Shown in pieces: positions 35,090 through 44,290 of a stretch of 64,000 bases of DNA (position 1 is its first letter; the number at the start of each line of letters is the position of its first letter). The stretch spans positions 376,857 through 440,856 of the forward strand of contig NZ_KE384008.1 of NCBI RefSeq assembly GCF_000423345.1, read 5' to 3'. Below the pieces are notes generated by a model. It was not told the DNA's origin, did no database searches, and saw only the letters and a list, made by a program, of their open reading frames with translations. Made by a program: the position numbers and the translations under genes. This DNA comes from Marinimicrobium agarilyticum DSM 16975 (GTDB lineage: Bacteria; Pseudomonadota; Gammaproteobacteria; Pseudomonadales; Cellvibrionaceae).

Positions 35090-36033
35090 CTCAAATTCGG
35101 TACACCCTGGCCCGAGAGCTCGGGGAAATCATCATGCATGCAGAGCGCACTTTCTTCGTCCCGATTGCCCAGGTGATTGGGGCGACGGCCGGGAGCCGCA
35201 TAGGGCTCGTGCAGCGTATTGCTCAAACTATTGTAAACAAAGAACAGGTTAGAACGAGGCCAGGGGGACATGTTCTCATTGGAGGCGTGCAGCGTATTGC
35301 ACTCAAACAACAATAGCGACCCCGCCGGGCCTTTTGGTGCCTGTATACCTCCGCGCTTGGCGAGCATGGCCAGGTTGTCCTTGTCCGGCACACCGGTATC
35401 TTGTCGCTTCAGCGAACTGATCCAGTTTTCCTCCGGTGTTTCTCCCACGCAAGGCACGAAATAGTGGTGGGAGCCGGGGATCAACATCAAAGGACCATTA
35501 AACTCGTTGTTATCGGTGAGCATAATGGACGCGCTGACCGCTCGCATTCGGGGCATGCCATCTTCCGAATGCCAGGTTTCGAAGTCGGAGTGCCACTGAA
35601 AGCCGCTGCCTTCGAAACCGAATTTGTCGTTGATACGGGATTGATGAATATAGACTTCGCTGCCAAGCAGTTGCCTGACCATTCCGAGAATACGCGGGTC
35701 TCTTGTGAGCTTGTCAAAGCGCTCTGAGATGCGGTGCATGTCGAACACAGAGCGGATGCGTCCGCTGTTCGGGTCGCTGATCACCTTGTCCGAGCGCATC
35801 AGCTCTTCATTCTTGGCCATGTCGACCAATTCCTGGAAGAAAGGTTGTACCCGGTCGTAAGAGAAAAAGCCTTCGAACCACAGGAAACCATCTCGCTCAT
35901 AACGGGATAGAGCCTCTTCATCCAGTGGCCCTGTCCAGCGATACTCATTGCGTGCATGAATGACGGGATCCTTCCTCAGGAAAGGTTCCATGGGTTCCTT
36001 GAGTCTTGTGGGGTATAAATCATCATTGTGCAT
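35086..36033 (-). CDS. ectD: Ectoine hydroxylase (EctD-type Fe(II)/2-oxoglutarate dioxygenase)
   Basis: 315 residues. EctD makes 5-hydroxyectoine from ectoine with O2 and 2-oxoglutarate. The EctD consensus is seen as FQWHSDFETWHSEDGMP followed by RMRA. The iron ligands are His148, Asp150 and His249 (CNTLHASNEN), and the numbering is almost the same as in characterised EctD. The start has a strong GGAGGAG site (CTATAGGGAGGAGAACAGCC upstream). No ectA, ectB, ectC or ectoine transporter is in the window, so it is an orphan copy here. It converges on the proline-racemase-family gene with overlapping stop codons. Related dioxygenases acting on proline-like molecules are the alternative. Confidence 0.86.
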   Translation of the reverse strand: MHNDDLYPTRLKEPMEPFLRKDPVIHARNEYRWTGPLDEEALSRYERDGFLWFEGFFSYDRVQPFFQELVDMAKNEELMRSDKVISDPNSGRIRSVFDMHRISERFDKLTRDPRILGMVRQLLGSEVYIHQSRINDKFGFEGSGFQWHSDFETWHSEDGMPRMRAVSASIMLTDNNEFNGPLMLIPGSHHYFVPCVGETPEENWISSLKRQDTGVPDKDNLAMLAKRGGIQAPKGPAGSLLLFECNTLHASNENMSPWPRSNLFFVYNSLSNTLHEPYAAPGRRPNHLGNRDEESALCMHDDFPELSGQGVPNLS

Positions 36034-36226
36034 TGGCTGTTCTCCTCCCTATAGTGCAGAGTCGTCCAAACCGGAAGTGGTCGTATCTGTATGATATTTT
36101 TCGAAAGGTAGAGTTCCCCTCCGGCACCACTCTGATTTTGATGAAGTACGAAGGTGCGCCAAGCGTAGCTGATAATACCGGGGTTTGTGAAGAGCGTCGA
36201 AAAAGGTGCCGACAGTGTGATGGGTT
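36034..36226. promoter_or_regulatory. Upstream region of ectD
   Basis: These 193 bases separate ectD from the DUF3080 gene on the same strand and should hold the ectD promoter. On the minus strand an A/T-rich tract (TTTCGAAAAATATCATAC) precedes CACTATAGGGAGGAG. The ribosome-binding site is excellent, but I cannot fix -10/-35 boxes with confidence. Confidence 0.35.
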
Positions 36227-37243
36227 TCAGGGGCGCGCTTTACTGCCGCAGGTGTCGAATAGCTGTTGCCAATGTTCGACGTGTTGACGCAGGGTTTTTT
36301 CAAACTGCGCTTGAAGGGCGACGATTTCGGTTTCAAAGGGCTGAAGCTTTTCCCTCAAGTCGGGCGCCTGCTGATCCATCAGCGTATCGTACTGCGCCTG
36401 GAGCGACTGGCTTCGCCGATTGACCGCCGCAAGCCAAGGCTGAACCTCACCCACAAAGACTTTGACCATGACGTTGCGGGCGTACTCCAGTTCCTTCTTT
36501 TGCAAACCTGCCGGGCAGAGGGTTTGGCGCCGGGCGGCTTGCTCCAGCATGCGATTGCCTGCGGCGATGTAGTGATGACCCAATTCCAGACTTTGAAGAA
36601 GCCGCCCTCCCAGCTCGAACTGCTCCAGGGCCTGGTAGTGAGCCTCAAGGTTTTCACGCTCGGGCCAGCGGTTTTCGGACAACCGGTGGGGGAGGTCCGC
36701 CAGGAATCCGAGCGCGGTCTCAGCGGCCTGATAGCTGGCCTCCTGCCCGGGGACCAGGGGCTCTGATGAGGGGCTCCAAAAGGCGCGTAACTCTGGTGCC
36801 GCCGCGGTGGCGTTCCAGTAGAGCAGTGGCCACTGCGCTTGCTTGGCATCAATCAGCTCTTCGGTCAAGGCCAATAGCGTTTCGTCTTCCAGCGTGCTCC
36901 GGCACTGTTGGAGCCCTTCCAGAATACGCCCGTCCATATGCAGGTGCTGAGAAGGCACCATGACCCGCCCCAGAACGCTGTTTCTCTCCCCCAGCACTTC
37001 CGCCAGTCCGCATTTTCGAAAGCCCCAGAAATCCAGTAGATCGATAGAGAGCGGTTCGATGGTGATCTGAAGCGCGCGAGTCGGTGGCATACGGGGAGGC
37101 AGCGACGCCGCCACGGCGGGACGGTCCACGTCGAGCACCCGCGATAAGCGGGTCAGGTAGTCATCCAACAGCGCCTCGGCCGGCGGCTTGAGCTGGCAGG
37201 CGCAAAGAAGGGTGAGCAGAAACACAAAGGCTGTGGTACGCAT
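36227..37243 (-). CDS. DUF3080 lipoprotein
   Basis: 338 residues. The N terminus is a lipoprotein signal (RTTAFVFLLTLLCACQL) with the lipidated cysteine at residue 16 and no Asp at +2, so outer-membrane sorting is expected. The mature protein is mostly helical and starts with ALLDDYLTRLSRVLDVDRP, typical of DUF3080. The C terminus is a predicted coiled coil (REKLQPFETEIVALQAQFEKTL). The function of the family is unknown. It stands alone between ectD and a hydrolase gene on the same strand. Confidence 0.82.
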   Translation of the reverse strand: MRTTAFVFLLTLLCACQLKPPAEALLDDYLTRLSRVLDVDRPAVAASLPPRMPPTRALQITIEPLSIDLLDFWGFRKCGLAEVLGERNSVLGRVMVPSQHLHMDGRILEGLQQCRSTLEDETLLALTEELIDAKQAQWPLLYWNATAAAPELRAFWSPSSEPLVPGQEASYQAAETALGFLADLPHRLSENRWPERENLEAHYQALEQFELGGRLLQSLELGHHYIAAGNRMLEQAARRQTLCPAGLQKKELEYARNVMVKVFVGEVQPWLAAVNRRSQSLQAQYDTLMDQQAPDLREKLQPFETEIVALQAQFEKTLRQHVEHWQQLFDTCGSKARP

Positions 37244-37326
37244 AGCACCAGTTTACGTGACGGCGGCTCGGTTGGACGAGTGATGGCCCCTGACTGGCGC
37301 TCATCGTTGCTCGTTCAACCTGCCCG

Positions 37327-38064
37327 TCAGCGCAAGGTTCTCCGAAACAGGCTGACCGCCATCTGGTAGCACTGCAGGGCCAGCTCGGGATCGTAGCGGT
37401 CTCCTTCGTCACGCATGAAGGCATGCTGCCCGTTAACCTCTACCCAACTGAAGTCACAGCCGGCGTCGCGTAAGGCCTGGTTGATGGTGGCGCGGGGTTC
37501 ATCCGGCACGTGGGGGTCTTGGCGTCCCCAGATCATCAATAGTTCACCCTGGATTTCCTCGGCCCGGTTCAATGTCTGTTCGTTGTTCTCGGCGGGCAGG
37601 GTGTTGGAATGCAAATCCGTGGCGTAAAGGCAACAGGCGGCTTTCAACGCAGGGTTGAGGGCGGCCCGAAAGGCCAGGTGTCCGCCCAGGCACACGCCCA
37701 TACTGCCCACCGAGCCGCTGTAGTCGTCCCGTTGTTGCAGGAAGTCCACCATGGCCTGGGTATCCGTATCGTGGTCCCTGAGGGGCTTGGCGAACTTGTC
37801 GTTATTACCCTTTTCCTTGCCCGCGTCATCGTACCCAAGCACTGTGCCGATGGGGTTGAGCTCATGGGCCACTTCAGGGACCAGGACAATGAAACCGTGG
37901 CCTGCCATGATCGCTGCCGATCGGGCAATCGGGGCCGTCTGCTGGAATATTTCGGAATAGAAAATAATTGCCGGGTAGCGGCCTTCGGCGACCGGACGGT
38001 AGATGTAGGTCCGCATGAGCCCCGTCGGTGTGTTCAGGTCGACGTAATCGTTCTGAATAATCAT
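37327..38064 (-). CDS. Dienelactone hydrolase family protein, cytoplasmic
   Basis: 245 residues. The alpha/beta-hydrolase triad is seen as the cysteine in GSMGVCLGGHLAF near residue 126, the aspartate in IWGRQDPHVPD and the histidine in NGQHAFMRDEGDRYD. No signal peptide is present, unlike the relative at 27666-28568. The ATG at 38064 follows GAGAGG at a good distance; a start ten codons earlier is less likely. It lies downstream of acnB on the same strand but behind a strong terminator, so it probably uses its own promoter overlapping that hairpin. The substrate is unknown. Confidence 0.86.
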   Translation of the reverse strand: MIIQNDYVDLNTPTGLMRTYIYRPVAEGRYPAIIFYSEIFQQTAPIARSAAIMAGHGFIVLVPEVAHELNPIGTVLGYDDAGKEKGNNDKFAKPLRDHDTDTQAMVDFLQQRDDYSGSVGSMGVCLGGHLAFRAALNPALKAACCLYATDLHSNTLPAENNEQTLNRAEEIQGELLMIWGRQDPHVPDEPRATINQALRDAGCDFSWVEVNGQHAFMRDEGDRYDPELALQCYQMAVSLFRRTLR

Positions 38065-38095
38065 AGTGAACCTCTCAAATTTGGTTCTTTCCAAT

Positions 38096-38126
38096 AAAAA
38101 AGCCCATTGGTCACGCCAATGGGCTT
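38096..38126 (-). terminator. Rho-independent terminator of acnB
   Basis: A perfect 10-bp stem AGCCCATTGG/CCAATGGGCT (38101-38110 and 38116-38125) has a 5-base loop. On the minus strand it is followed by a run of six T. It lies 27 bases beyond the acnB stop and should end that transcript before the hydrolase gene. Confidence 0.92.
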
Positions 38127-38152
38127 TCGGACAATCGATAACCAGCGATGGT

Positions 38153-40771
38153 TTACACCGCTACTTGCTCGATCTGCACAGCGGCGATGCGCTTACCTTC
38201 GTCCGCGGACTTCTGGTAGTTCTCAATTTCGTTGAAGTTGAGGTAACGATAGATATCGCTCGCCATGCTGTTCAGGTCTTTGGTGTAGTTCAGATACTCT
38301 TCCGGCGTGGGCAGCTTACCGGTGACGGCGGCGACCGCCGCCAGCTCGGCTGAGGCCAGGTAGACGTTCGCGCCCTGTCCCAGACGGTTCGGGAAGTTCC
38401 GGGTGGAGGTGGATACCACCGTCGAGTTCGGAGCTACGCGTGCCTGGTTGCCCATACACAGAGAGCAGCCGGGCATCTCGGTGCGGGCGCCTTTGCGACC
38501 GAAGATGTTGAAATAGCCTTCTTCCATCAACTGGTGCTCGTCCATTTTGGTGGGCGGGGCGATCCAGAGGCGGGTAGCCAGTTCTTCTTTGGTGGCGTCC
38601 AACAGCTTGCCGGCGGCGCGGAAGTGACCGATGTTGGTCATGCAGGAACCGATGAACACTTCGTCGATTTTGGTTTCCTGGACGTCGGACAGCTTCTTCA
38701 CATCGTCCGGGTCGTTCGGGCAGGCCAGCAACGGTTCGGTGATCTCGCTCATGTCGATCTCGATCACTTCGAAGTACTCGGCGTCGGCATCTGCTTCCAT
38801 CAAGTCCGGGTTTTCCAGCCAGTCTTCCATCTTGCGGGCACGACGTTCCAGAGTACGAACATCGCCGTAACCCTGCTCGATCATCCAGCGCAGCATGGTG
38901 ATGTTGGACTTCAGGTACTCGATGATGGGGTCTTTGCCCAGCTTGATGGTACAACCGGCGGCGGAGCGCTCGGCGGAGGCATCGGAAATTTCGAAGGCCT
39001 GTTCCACTTTCAGGTCGGGCAGGCCTTCCACTTCCAGAATACGACCCGAGAAGACGTTCTTCTTACCTTTCTTCTCGACGGTCAGCAGGCCGTTCTGAAT
39101 GGCGTAGTAGGGGATGGCGTTGACCAGGTCACGCAGGGTGATACCCGGTTGCATTTCGCCCTTGAAGCGCACCAGAACGGATTCGGGCATATCCAGCGGC
39201 ATGACGCCAGTAGCAGCGGCAAAGGCCACCAGGCCCGAACCGGCCGGAAAGGAGATGCCCAAGGGGAAGCGGGTGTGGGAGTCGCCGCCGGTACCGACAG
39301 TATCTGGCAACAACATACGATTCAGCCAGCTGTGGATGATGCCGTCGGACGGACGCAGAGACACGCCACCACGGGTCATGATGAAGTCGGGGAGGGTGTG
39401 CTGAGTGTCGATATCCACCGGCTTCGGATAGGCGGCGGTGTGGCAGAAGGACTGCATGGTCAAATCGGCCGTGAAGCCCAGGCAGGCCAGGTCCTTCAAC
39501 TCGTCGCGGGTCATGGGACCGGTGGTGTCCTGAGAGCCGACAGTGGTCATGTAGGGTTCGCAGTAGGTGCCGGGGCGCACGCCGTCCATACCGCAGGCCT
39601 TGCCGACCATCTTCTGGGCCAGGGTGTAGCCCTTGCCGGTGTCCTTGGGCTGTTCTGGTTTGCGGAACACGTCGGAAGCGGGCAAACCCAGGGATTCACG
39701 GGCCTTGCCGGTCAAACCGCGGCCTACAATCAACGGAATCCGGCCGCCGGCCTGCACTTCGTCCAGGAGCATGTCGGATTTGAGTCCGAACTCGCAGATC
39801 AGCTCACCGGTCTCGCCGTTGAGGATTTTCCCTTCATAGGGGCGCACTTCGATCACATCGCCCATGTTCAGGTCATCGACCGGGGCCTCGAAGACCAGGG
39901 CACCGGCGTCTTCCATGGTGTTGTAGAAGATGGGGGCCACCTTGCTGCCGATACAGACACCGCCGGTGCGCTTGTTGGGCACGCCCGGAATGTCTTCACC
40001 GATGTACCAGAGGACAGAGTTGGTAGCGGATTTACGTGAGGAGCCGGTACCCATTACGTCGCCGACCATGGCCAGCGGATAACCCTTTTTCTTCAGCTCG
40101 TCGATCTGCTTGATCGGGCCGATGGTGCCGGGCTCATCCGGCGTGAGTCCTTCGCGCTCGTTCTTGTACATGGCCAGCGCGTGCAGAGGGATGTCGGGGC
40201 GGGACCAGGCGTCCTGCGCGGGAGACAGATCATCGGTGTTGGTCTCGCCGGTGACCTTGAACACGGTCAGCTTGATGCTTTCGGGCACTTTCTGGCGTTG
40301 GGTAAACCACTCGGCGTTGGCCCAGGATTGCATGATCGCCTTGGCGTGTCCGTTGCCGGACCTGGCTTTCTCTTCCACGTCATGGAAGGCGTCGAACATC
40401 AAGAGGGTGTGCTTGAGCTCCTCGGCTGCCAGGGGCGCCAGGGCATCGTCGTCCAGCAGGGCGACCAGGGTCTCGATGTTGTAGCCACCGTGCATATTGC
40501 CGAGCAGCTTGACGGCGGTCTCTTTGGAGATCAGGGGGCTTTCGGCCTCGCCTTTCACGATGGCGCTCAGGAAGGCAGCTTTCACGTAGGCGGCTTCATC
40601 CACACCGGCCGGGACGCGGTGACTGATCAGCTCGACCAGGGTGTCCTCTTCGCCCGCCGGGGGATTTTTCAGCAGTTCTACCAGGTCGGCGACTTGTTCG
40701 GCGGTGAGGGGTTTCGGGGGTACGCCTTCCGCGGCGCGTTCAGCGACGTGAGTACGATAGGCTTCAAGCAC
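38153..40771 (-). CDS. acnB: Bifunctional aconitate hydratase 2/2-methylisocitrate dehydratase
   Basis: 872 residues, the size of AcnB. It isomerises citrate to isocitrate in the citric acid cycle and also handles 2-methylisocitrate. The N-terminal HEAT-like domain ([20 protein letters not shown]) is AcnB-specific. The [4Fe-4S] cysteines lie in the [16 protein letters not shown] and [11 protein letters not shown] regions, and substrate segments include [13 protein letters not shown]. The start is GTG at 40771, chosen because AGAGGA sits eight bases upstream and the family begins at MLEAYR. It ends at a strong terminator. Confidence 0.97.
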   Translation of the reverse strand: MLEAYRTHVAERAAEGVPPKPLTAEQVADLVELLKNPPAGEEDTLVELISHRVPAGVDEAAYVKAAFLSAIVKGEAESPLISKETAVKLLGNMHGGYNIETLVALLDDDALAPLAAEELKHTLLMFDAFHDVEEKARSGNGHAKAIMQSWANAEWFTQRQKVPESIKLTVFKVTGETNTDDLSPAQDAWSRPDIPLHALAMYKNEREGLTPDEPGTIGPIKQIDELKKKGYPLAMVGDVMGTGSSRKSATNSVLWYIGEDIPGVPNKRTGGVCIGSKVAPIFYNTMEDAGALVFEAPVDDLNMGDVIEVRPYEGKILNGETGELICEFGLKSDMLLDEVQAGGRIPLIVGRGLTGKARESLGLPASDVFRKPEQPKDTGKGYTLAQKMVGKACGMDGVRPGTYCEPYMTTVGSQDTTGPMTRDELKDLACLGFTADLTMQSFCHTAAYPKPVDIDTQHTLPDFIMTRGGVSLRPSDGIIHSWLNRMLLPDTVGTGGDSHTRFPLGISFPAGSGLVAFAAATGVMPLDMPESVLVRFKGEMQPGITLRDLVNAIPYYAIQNGLLTVEKKGKKNVFSGRILEVEGLPDLKVEQAFEISDASAERSAAGCTIKLGKDPIIEYLKSNITMLRWMIEQGYGDVRTLERRARKMEDWLENPDLMEADADAEYFEVIEIDMSEITEPLLACPNDPDDVKKLSDVQETKIDEVFIGSCMTNIGHFRAAGKLLDATKEELATRLWIAPPTKMDEHQLMEEGYFNIFGRKGARTEMPGCSLCMGNQARVAPNSTVVSTSTRNFPNRLGQGANVYLASAELAAVAAVTGKLPTPEEYLNYTKDLNSMASDIYRYLNFNEIENYQKSADEGKRIAAVQIEQVAV

Positions 40772-41232
40772 GATTGAGTTCCTCTAATTTTGTGGGGTTA
40801 CTCTCGCGACAGGATCTCTGCCTTGAGAGACTATCCATGACCATCATGGATGCGTAATTGGGGGGCTTTGAGCTCCCAACAGCCGTGCCCCGGGGAGGCG
40901 GTTGATGACACGACCAAACGGCGGCGGATTATACCGTAAGGGCGTCTTTCTGTTAAGCGCGGCCCTCCGGCCTCCTCTTGTATTGTATGACAAAACGCCG
41001 AAGCAGCATGAATCATTGGTCGAGCTGGGTGAAATCTCAAGGATTTTTGGTCTGGTTGACATTTAAAGTTTGTGGTTTGTCACGAATCCAACAATTCGCG
41101 TGGGGTCTTTGCTGCCATTAGGGTAGGGTAGCGTCTTGGTAGTGCCGGAACCCTTATTGCGGGTTAATTTGAGTGGATCTTCTGTTCCCGGCCGCCACCT
41201 CTGGCAAGGCTGAACGATAGTAGGGAGTTTCG
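40772..41232. promoter_or_regulatory. 461-base divergent intergenic region upstream of acnB and the SH3/beta-barrel gene
   Basis: No gene is seen. The region contains an 8-bp palindrome ATCCATGA-CCA-TCATGGAT at 40833-40851 (CATGGAT-type core as in the 8762-8926 repeat) about 65 bases from the acnB start. It also contains a small AACCC/GGGTT hairpin near 41150-41165. Promoters for both flanking genes must lie here, but the boxes are not clear. Confidence 0.45.
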
Positions 41233-42000
41233 ATGCGGCGTTGGTTCTTTGGTGTGACTCTGGCGTTAATAATGGTGGCCCCCGTGGTGGCTGTTGCCGA
41301 CGAAGAAGGTAGGGCCTCCTATCTTCAGCTGGAAGTCATCGACCCTTATGTGGATGTTCGAAGTGGCCCCGGGCGGGGCTATCCCATTTTTTATGTGATC
41401 GAGCAGGGCGAGAAAGTCGATGTGCTGACTCGTCGACCGGGTTGGTATGAGGTTCGAATGGCCAATGGCCGAACCGGCTGGTCCAGCGCCTCACAAATTT
41501 CCCGAACGCTTCAGACCACCGGTGAGCCCGCCGATCTGCCGTCCGTGAGTTATGGTGATTATCTCGCGAGCCACTGGCGGGTGGGTTTCAACTCTGGGCA
41601 ATTCACGGCTGGCGAACTGGAGGACAGTGATACGTTCAGCTTCCTCGTTGGCTATCGCCCCTTGAGCTGGATGGGCCTGGAAGCCGAACTGGGCAAAGTG
41701 TTCGGTTCCGAGATAAAAGGCGAGCTGTACAGCGTGAATATGTTGATAGAGCCCTTCTCGGACTGGAAAGTGTCGCCTCTGCTGATAGTGGGGCGGGGCA
41801 CGATGTCGATTGATTCACAGCCCAAGTTGGTCCCGCTGGAGATCGGGGATGAGGACTTTACGCAGTATGGCCTCGGCGTGAACTACTACATCGGTCGCAA
41901 CTTCGTGCTGCGCGGGGAGTACCGCTGGTCCGAGGTCGATACGGATAACAACAGTGAGAGCTTAGAAGTATGGAAAATGGGATTCAGCACGTTCTTTTAA
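41233..42000 (+). CDS. SH3-domain outer-membrane beta-barrel protein
   Basis: 255 residues. A signal peptide (RRWFFGVTLALIMVAP, ending near VAVADE) is followed by a bacterial SH3 domain at about residues 30-92 (DVRSGPGRGYPIFYVIEQGE, RPGWYEVRMANGRTGW). From about residue 110 an alternating beta pattern follows, ending in KMGFSTFF with the terminal phenylalanine required by the Bam machinery. SH3 domains of this kind bind peptidoglycan or proteins. It could be an outer-membrane anchor of the envelope complex encoded downstream. It overlaps the next barrel gene by 31 bases, an unusually long overlap that implies coupled expression. Confidence 0.8.
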   Translation: MRRWFFGVTLALIMVAPVVAVADEEGRASYLQLEVIDPYVDVRSGPGRGYPIFYVIEQGEKVDVLTRRPGWYEVRMANGRTGWSSASQISRTLQTTGEPADLPSVSYGDYLASHWRVGFNSGQFTAGELEDSDTFSFLVGYRPLSWMGLEAELGKVFGSEIKGELYSVNMLIEPFSDWKVSPLLIVGRGTMSIDSQPKLVPLEIGDEDFTQYGLGVNYYIGRNFVLRGEYRWSEVDTDNNSESLEVWKMGFSTFF

Positions 42001-42584
42001 AGGCGCGTTCGCTCGCCTTGGCGGGCCTGATTGCCACGCCCATGGCACTGGCACAAGAGACTGAGCCCTCTGCAGCGCATCGCATTGACAGCGAGGTGTT
42101 TGATCTCGGTGTCACGGCAGGCGTGGTCAATATCGCTGACTTCAATGGCGAGTGGGCCCTTGGAGTGAGCGCCACTTTCCAGGCATCGGAAAACTTTTTC
42201 CTGCAGTACAACTTTCTCCAGGCAGACAGTTCGCCCTCGGCCTACGAAAACAGCCAGGGGTTGTTGTTCGACGGTGGCGACCGAACCTTTCGTCACTATG
42301 ATCTTCTTGTGGGGTACAAGCTTTTCCAGAGCGAGTTTTTCGCCGATGAGGGGAGGGCGCGTCTGTCTTCTTTGTATTTGGTCGGGGGCGCGGGCGAAAC
42401 CCGGTTTGGGGGCGAAGAAAACTTTACCACCACCCTGGGTGTTGGGTACGAAGTGGCGCTTACACGAGATGTGTTGGTGCGACTCGACTATCGCGCCTAC
42501 CTGTATGACTCCAGTCTGGTTGCGGATGAAGAGCAATCAGTCACATCAAACCAGCTGAGCGCTGGCGTCAGTTATCTGTTTTGA
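41970..42584 (+). CDS. Outer-membrane beta-barrel domain protein
   Basis: 204 residues with a signal peptide (LKARSLALAGLIATPMALAQ) and a small barrel: FDLGVTAGVVNIADFN, LGVSATFQASENFFLQYNF, LLVGYKLF, YLVGGAGETRFGG, VLVRLDYRAYLYD and terminal AGVSYLF. It looks like the beta-barrel family found next to Myxococcus-type Agl/Glt gene sets. The start overlaps the SH3/barrel gene by 31 bases; a start further in would cut the signal peptide. The convergent gene at 42629-43282 is a clear paralogue with the same opening (SENFEVGAYLGALSVEDF). Confidence 0.8.
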   Translation: MENGIQHVLLKARSLALAGLIATPMALAQETEPSAAHRIDSEVFDLGVTAGVVNIADFNGEWALGVSATFQASENFFLQYNFLQADSSPSAYENSQGLLFDGGDRTFRHYDLLVGYKLFQSEFFADEGRARLSSLYLVGGAGETRFGGEENFTTTLGVGYEVALTRDVLVRLDYRAYLYDSSLVADEEQSVTSNQLSAGVSYLF

Positions 42585-42628
42585 GGGCCGGGCCAGGGAT
42601 CGTGTTGGAATCTTGCCTCAATCGGCTA

Positions 42629-43282
42629 TCAAAATAGCAGGTTGAGGCCAACCGCCAATTCAGTGTTGTGCGTGGTTTTGTCGTCGCCGAGGAATGAGCG
42701 GTCGACGACAATATCCCGCACGTCCAGATTCAGAGTTGCCCAGTCTGTCAGTACGGTCTTATAACTGAGCCCCAGTGCAAGGCCGGTATTGTCTTCTCCT
42801 GCAAAACTGACCTGGCTGGGTCCGGCAAGCACATAGATGTAAGAGTTGAATTTTCGCTTACCCCCAAAAAACGACCGGCCTTCGGCTAGTCGATAGCCTG
42901 CCAATACACTCAGGTGTTCAAAACTTCTATCGGAAGCCGACAGGAAGTTGCCCCCGGAAACCTCCTCAAAGGTGGCTCTTTCGACGTCCGATTGCGCGTA
43001 GTGGGCCTGGACCATAAAGCGCGAGCTTATATGGTAGTTCAGCGTCAATCCGGCAGAAAGCTGGGTGCTGAAGTCCTCTACCGACAAAGCGCCAAGGTAG
43101 GCACCCACTTCAAAGTTTTCGCTGTCGATAGCGGCTCGTTGGGCCCGCTCAGTGCGCTCGGGTGGTTTGACAACCTCCACCCGGGAGTCTTGTTCTTGAG
43201 CATGGCCGTTTAACGGCAGCGCGCTTAAGCCCAGGGCAACCAGGCAGGTGGGGAAGGAAACGGTATAGCGCATAGTGTCCAT
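42629..43282 (-). CDS. Outer-membrane beta-barrel domain protein, paralogue of the preceding gene
   Basis: About 217 residues. The signal peptide (RYTVSFPTCLVALGLSALPL) ends at GHAQ. The mature region shares layout with its neighbour: SENFEVGAYLGALSVEDFST, LTLNYHISSRFMVQAHYAQSD, LSVLAGYRLAEGRSFFGGKR, YVLAGPSQVSFAGED and terminal ELAVGLNLLF. It is oriented against the neighbour, so the pair arose by inverted duplication or rearrangement. Start codons at 43273, 43282 (used) and a GTG at 43303 are all possible, and none has a strong ribosome-binding site. Confidence 0.78.
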   Translation of the reverse strand: MDTMRYTVSFPTCLVALGLSALPLNGHAQEQDSRVEVVKPPERTERAQRAAIDSENFEVGAYLGALSVEDFSTQLSAGLTLNYHISSRFMVQAHYAQSDVERATFEEVSGGNFLSASDRSFEHLSVLAGYRLAEGRSFFGGKRKFNSYIYVLAGPSQVSFAGEDNTGLALGLSYKTVLTDWATLNLDVRDIVVDRSFLGDDKTTHNTELAVGLNLLF

Positions 43283-43662
43283 TATCTCGCTGCAGAAGTT
43301 CACCGACAGTCTACGTCCTAAAGCTGAACGGCAACGTTAGGTATGTCTCACTTTTGGAAATTGACGCCATGGTTTGTTGCGCCCATCTTGAAGCCCGACC
43401 GACGTTTTCGATGAAAGAAATGAGGGGCCTAGGTTCGTTTCCGTCGTCGAGCCCAGGAATAGAAGTGTGATGCGTCGCTAAAAAGCACTAATATTTTGAG
43501 ACGTGGCTCATAAAATCAACATTCAACGTGTGACTCTTAAAGAGGCTTCAGTTATTTTTGCGAGTCCGATACGTCACGGGAAAAATCTTTGTAAAAAGAT
43601 CCTGGTATCAAAAAATCCTGATAGGCGTTTTCTTGGTTTGAACGATGCTTGGGGCACAGGTC
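43283..43662. promoter_or_regulatory. Divergent region upstream of the envelope-complex operon
   Basis: These 380 bases lie between the leftward beta-barrel gene and the rightward operon. The part from about 43480 is clearly A/T-richer than the coding surroundings and contains direct repeats of GATCCTG/AATCCTGAT-like sequence at about 43597-43622. Promoters are expected, but no convincing -35/-10 pair was found. No protein is predicted here. Confidence 0.35.
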
Positions 43663-44286
43663 ATGGAGAAGAGGGGGTTCATCAGGGCGTCACTGACGTC
43701 TTGTGCGTTGGTTCTGACGTTTGCGATGGCGCAGAACTATGCGGCGGAGGTTGCCGAATCTCAACACTGGGCCGATGGTGTCGACGGCGGGGAAGTTACC
43801 GTCAGCGAGGGCGCGGCCGAGTCTGTAGATGCTGAGGCGGAACTTAAACGCATCTCCAAGTACGTGCAGTCGCTCAAGTCGGATGTGGTCGACCTGAATC
43901 ATGACCTGAAGCAGATGGAAGAGCGCATTCTCTATCCCTCCAGTACCAAGTACTCCGTCTTTGTCTCCTTCAGTTCCGGCCAGTTCTTTCAGCTGGAATC
44001 GGTAAAGTTGAAGCTGAACGGGAAAATGGTCGCCACTCACCTCTATTCCGAAAAACAACAGAGCGCGATGCTGCGCGGTGGCATCCACCGCCTCTATATA
44101 ACGAATCTGGCCGATGGCGAGCACAGTGCGACGGCGTTTTTTACCGGTATCGGCCCGGGGGGGCGATCCTATAAGCGCGCCACCACTTTAGAATTCGAGA
44201 AGCATGCCAATAGCAGCTATCTAGAGCTCGCCATCGGAGACGACCCCGTCAAGCAAGAACCGGTATTTGCGATCAAACAGTGGTAA
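43663..44286 (+). CDS. Secreted coiled-coil protein of unknown function, first gene of the Agl/Glt-like operon
   Basis: 207 residues from ATG 43663; an ATG six codons earlier is possible. The N-terminal signal peptide (MEKRGFIRASLTSCALVLTF) ends near NYAAE. A coiled coil covers about residues 55-88 (AELKRISKYVQSLKSDVVDL and on). The rest is a compact beta-rich domain: YSVFVSFSSGQFFQLESVKL, LRGGIHRLYITNLADGEHSA. I do not recognise the family. It is followed after four bases by the TPR gene, so it is part of the operon and probably a periplasmic component. Confidence 0.72.
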   Translation: MEKRGFIRASLTSCALVLTFAMAQNYAAEVAESQHWADGVDGGEVTVSEGAAESVDAEAELKRISKYVQSLKSDVVDLNHDLKQMEERILYPSSTKYSVFVSFSSGQFFQLESVKLKLNGKMVATHLYSEKQQSAMLRGGIHRLYITNLADGEHSATAFFTGIGPGGRSYKRATTLEFEKHANSSYLELAIGDDPVKQEPVFAIKQW

Positions 44287-44290
44287 GCCT

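Noticed and set aside
43503-43835. A 110-codon plus-strand frame upstream of the envelope operon
   Set aside because: Its second half overlaps the real secreted protein in another frame, and it has no ribosome-binding site.
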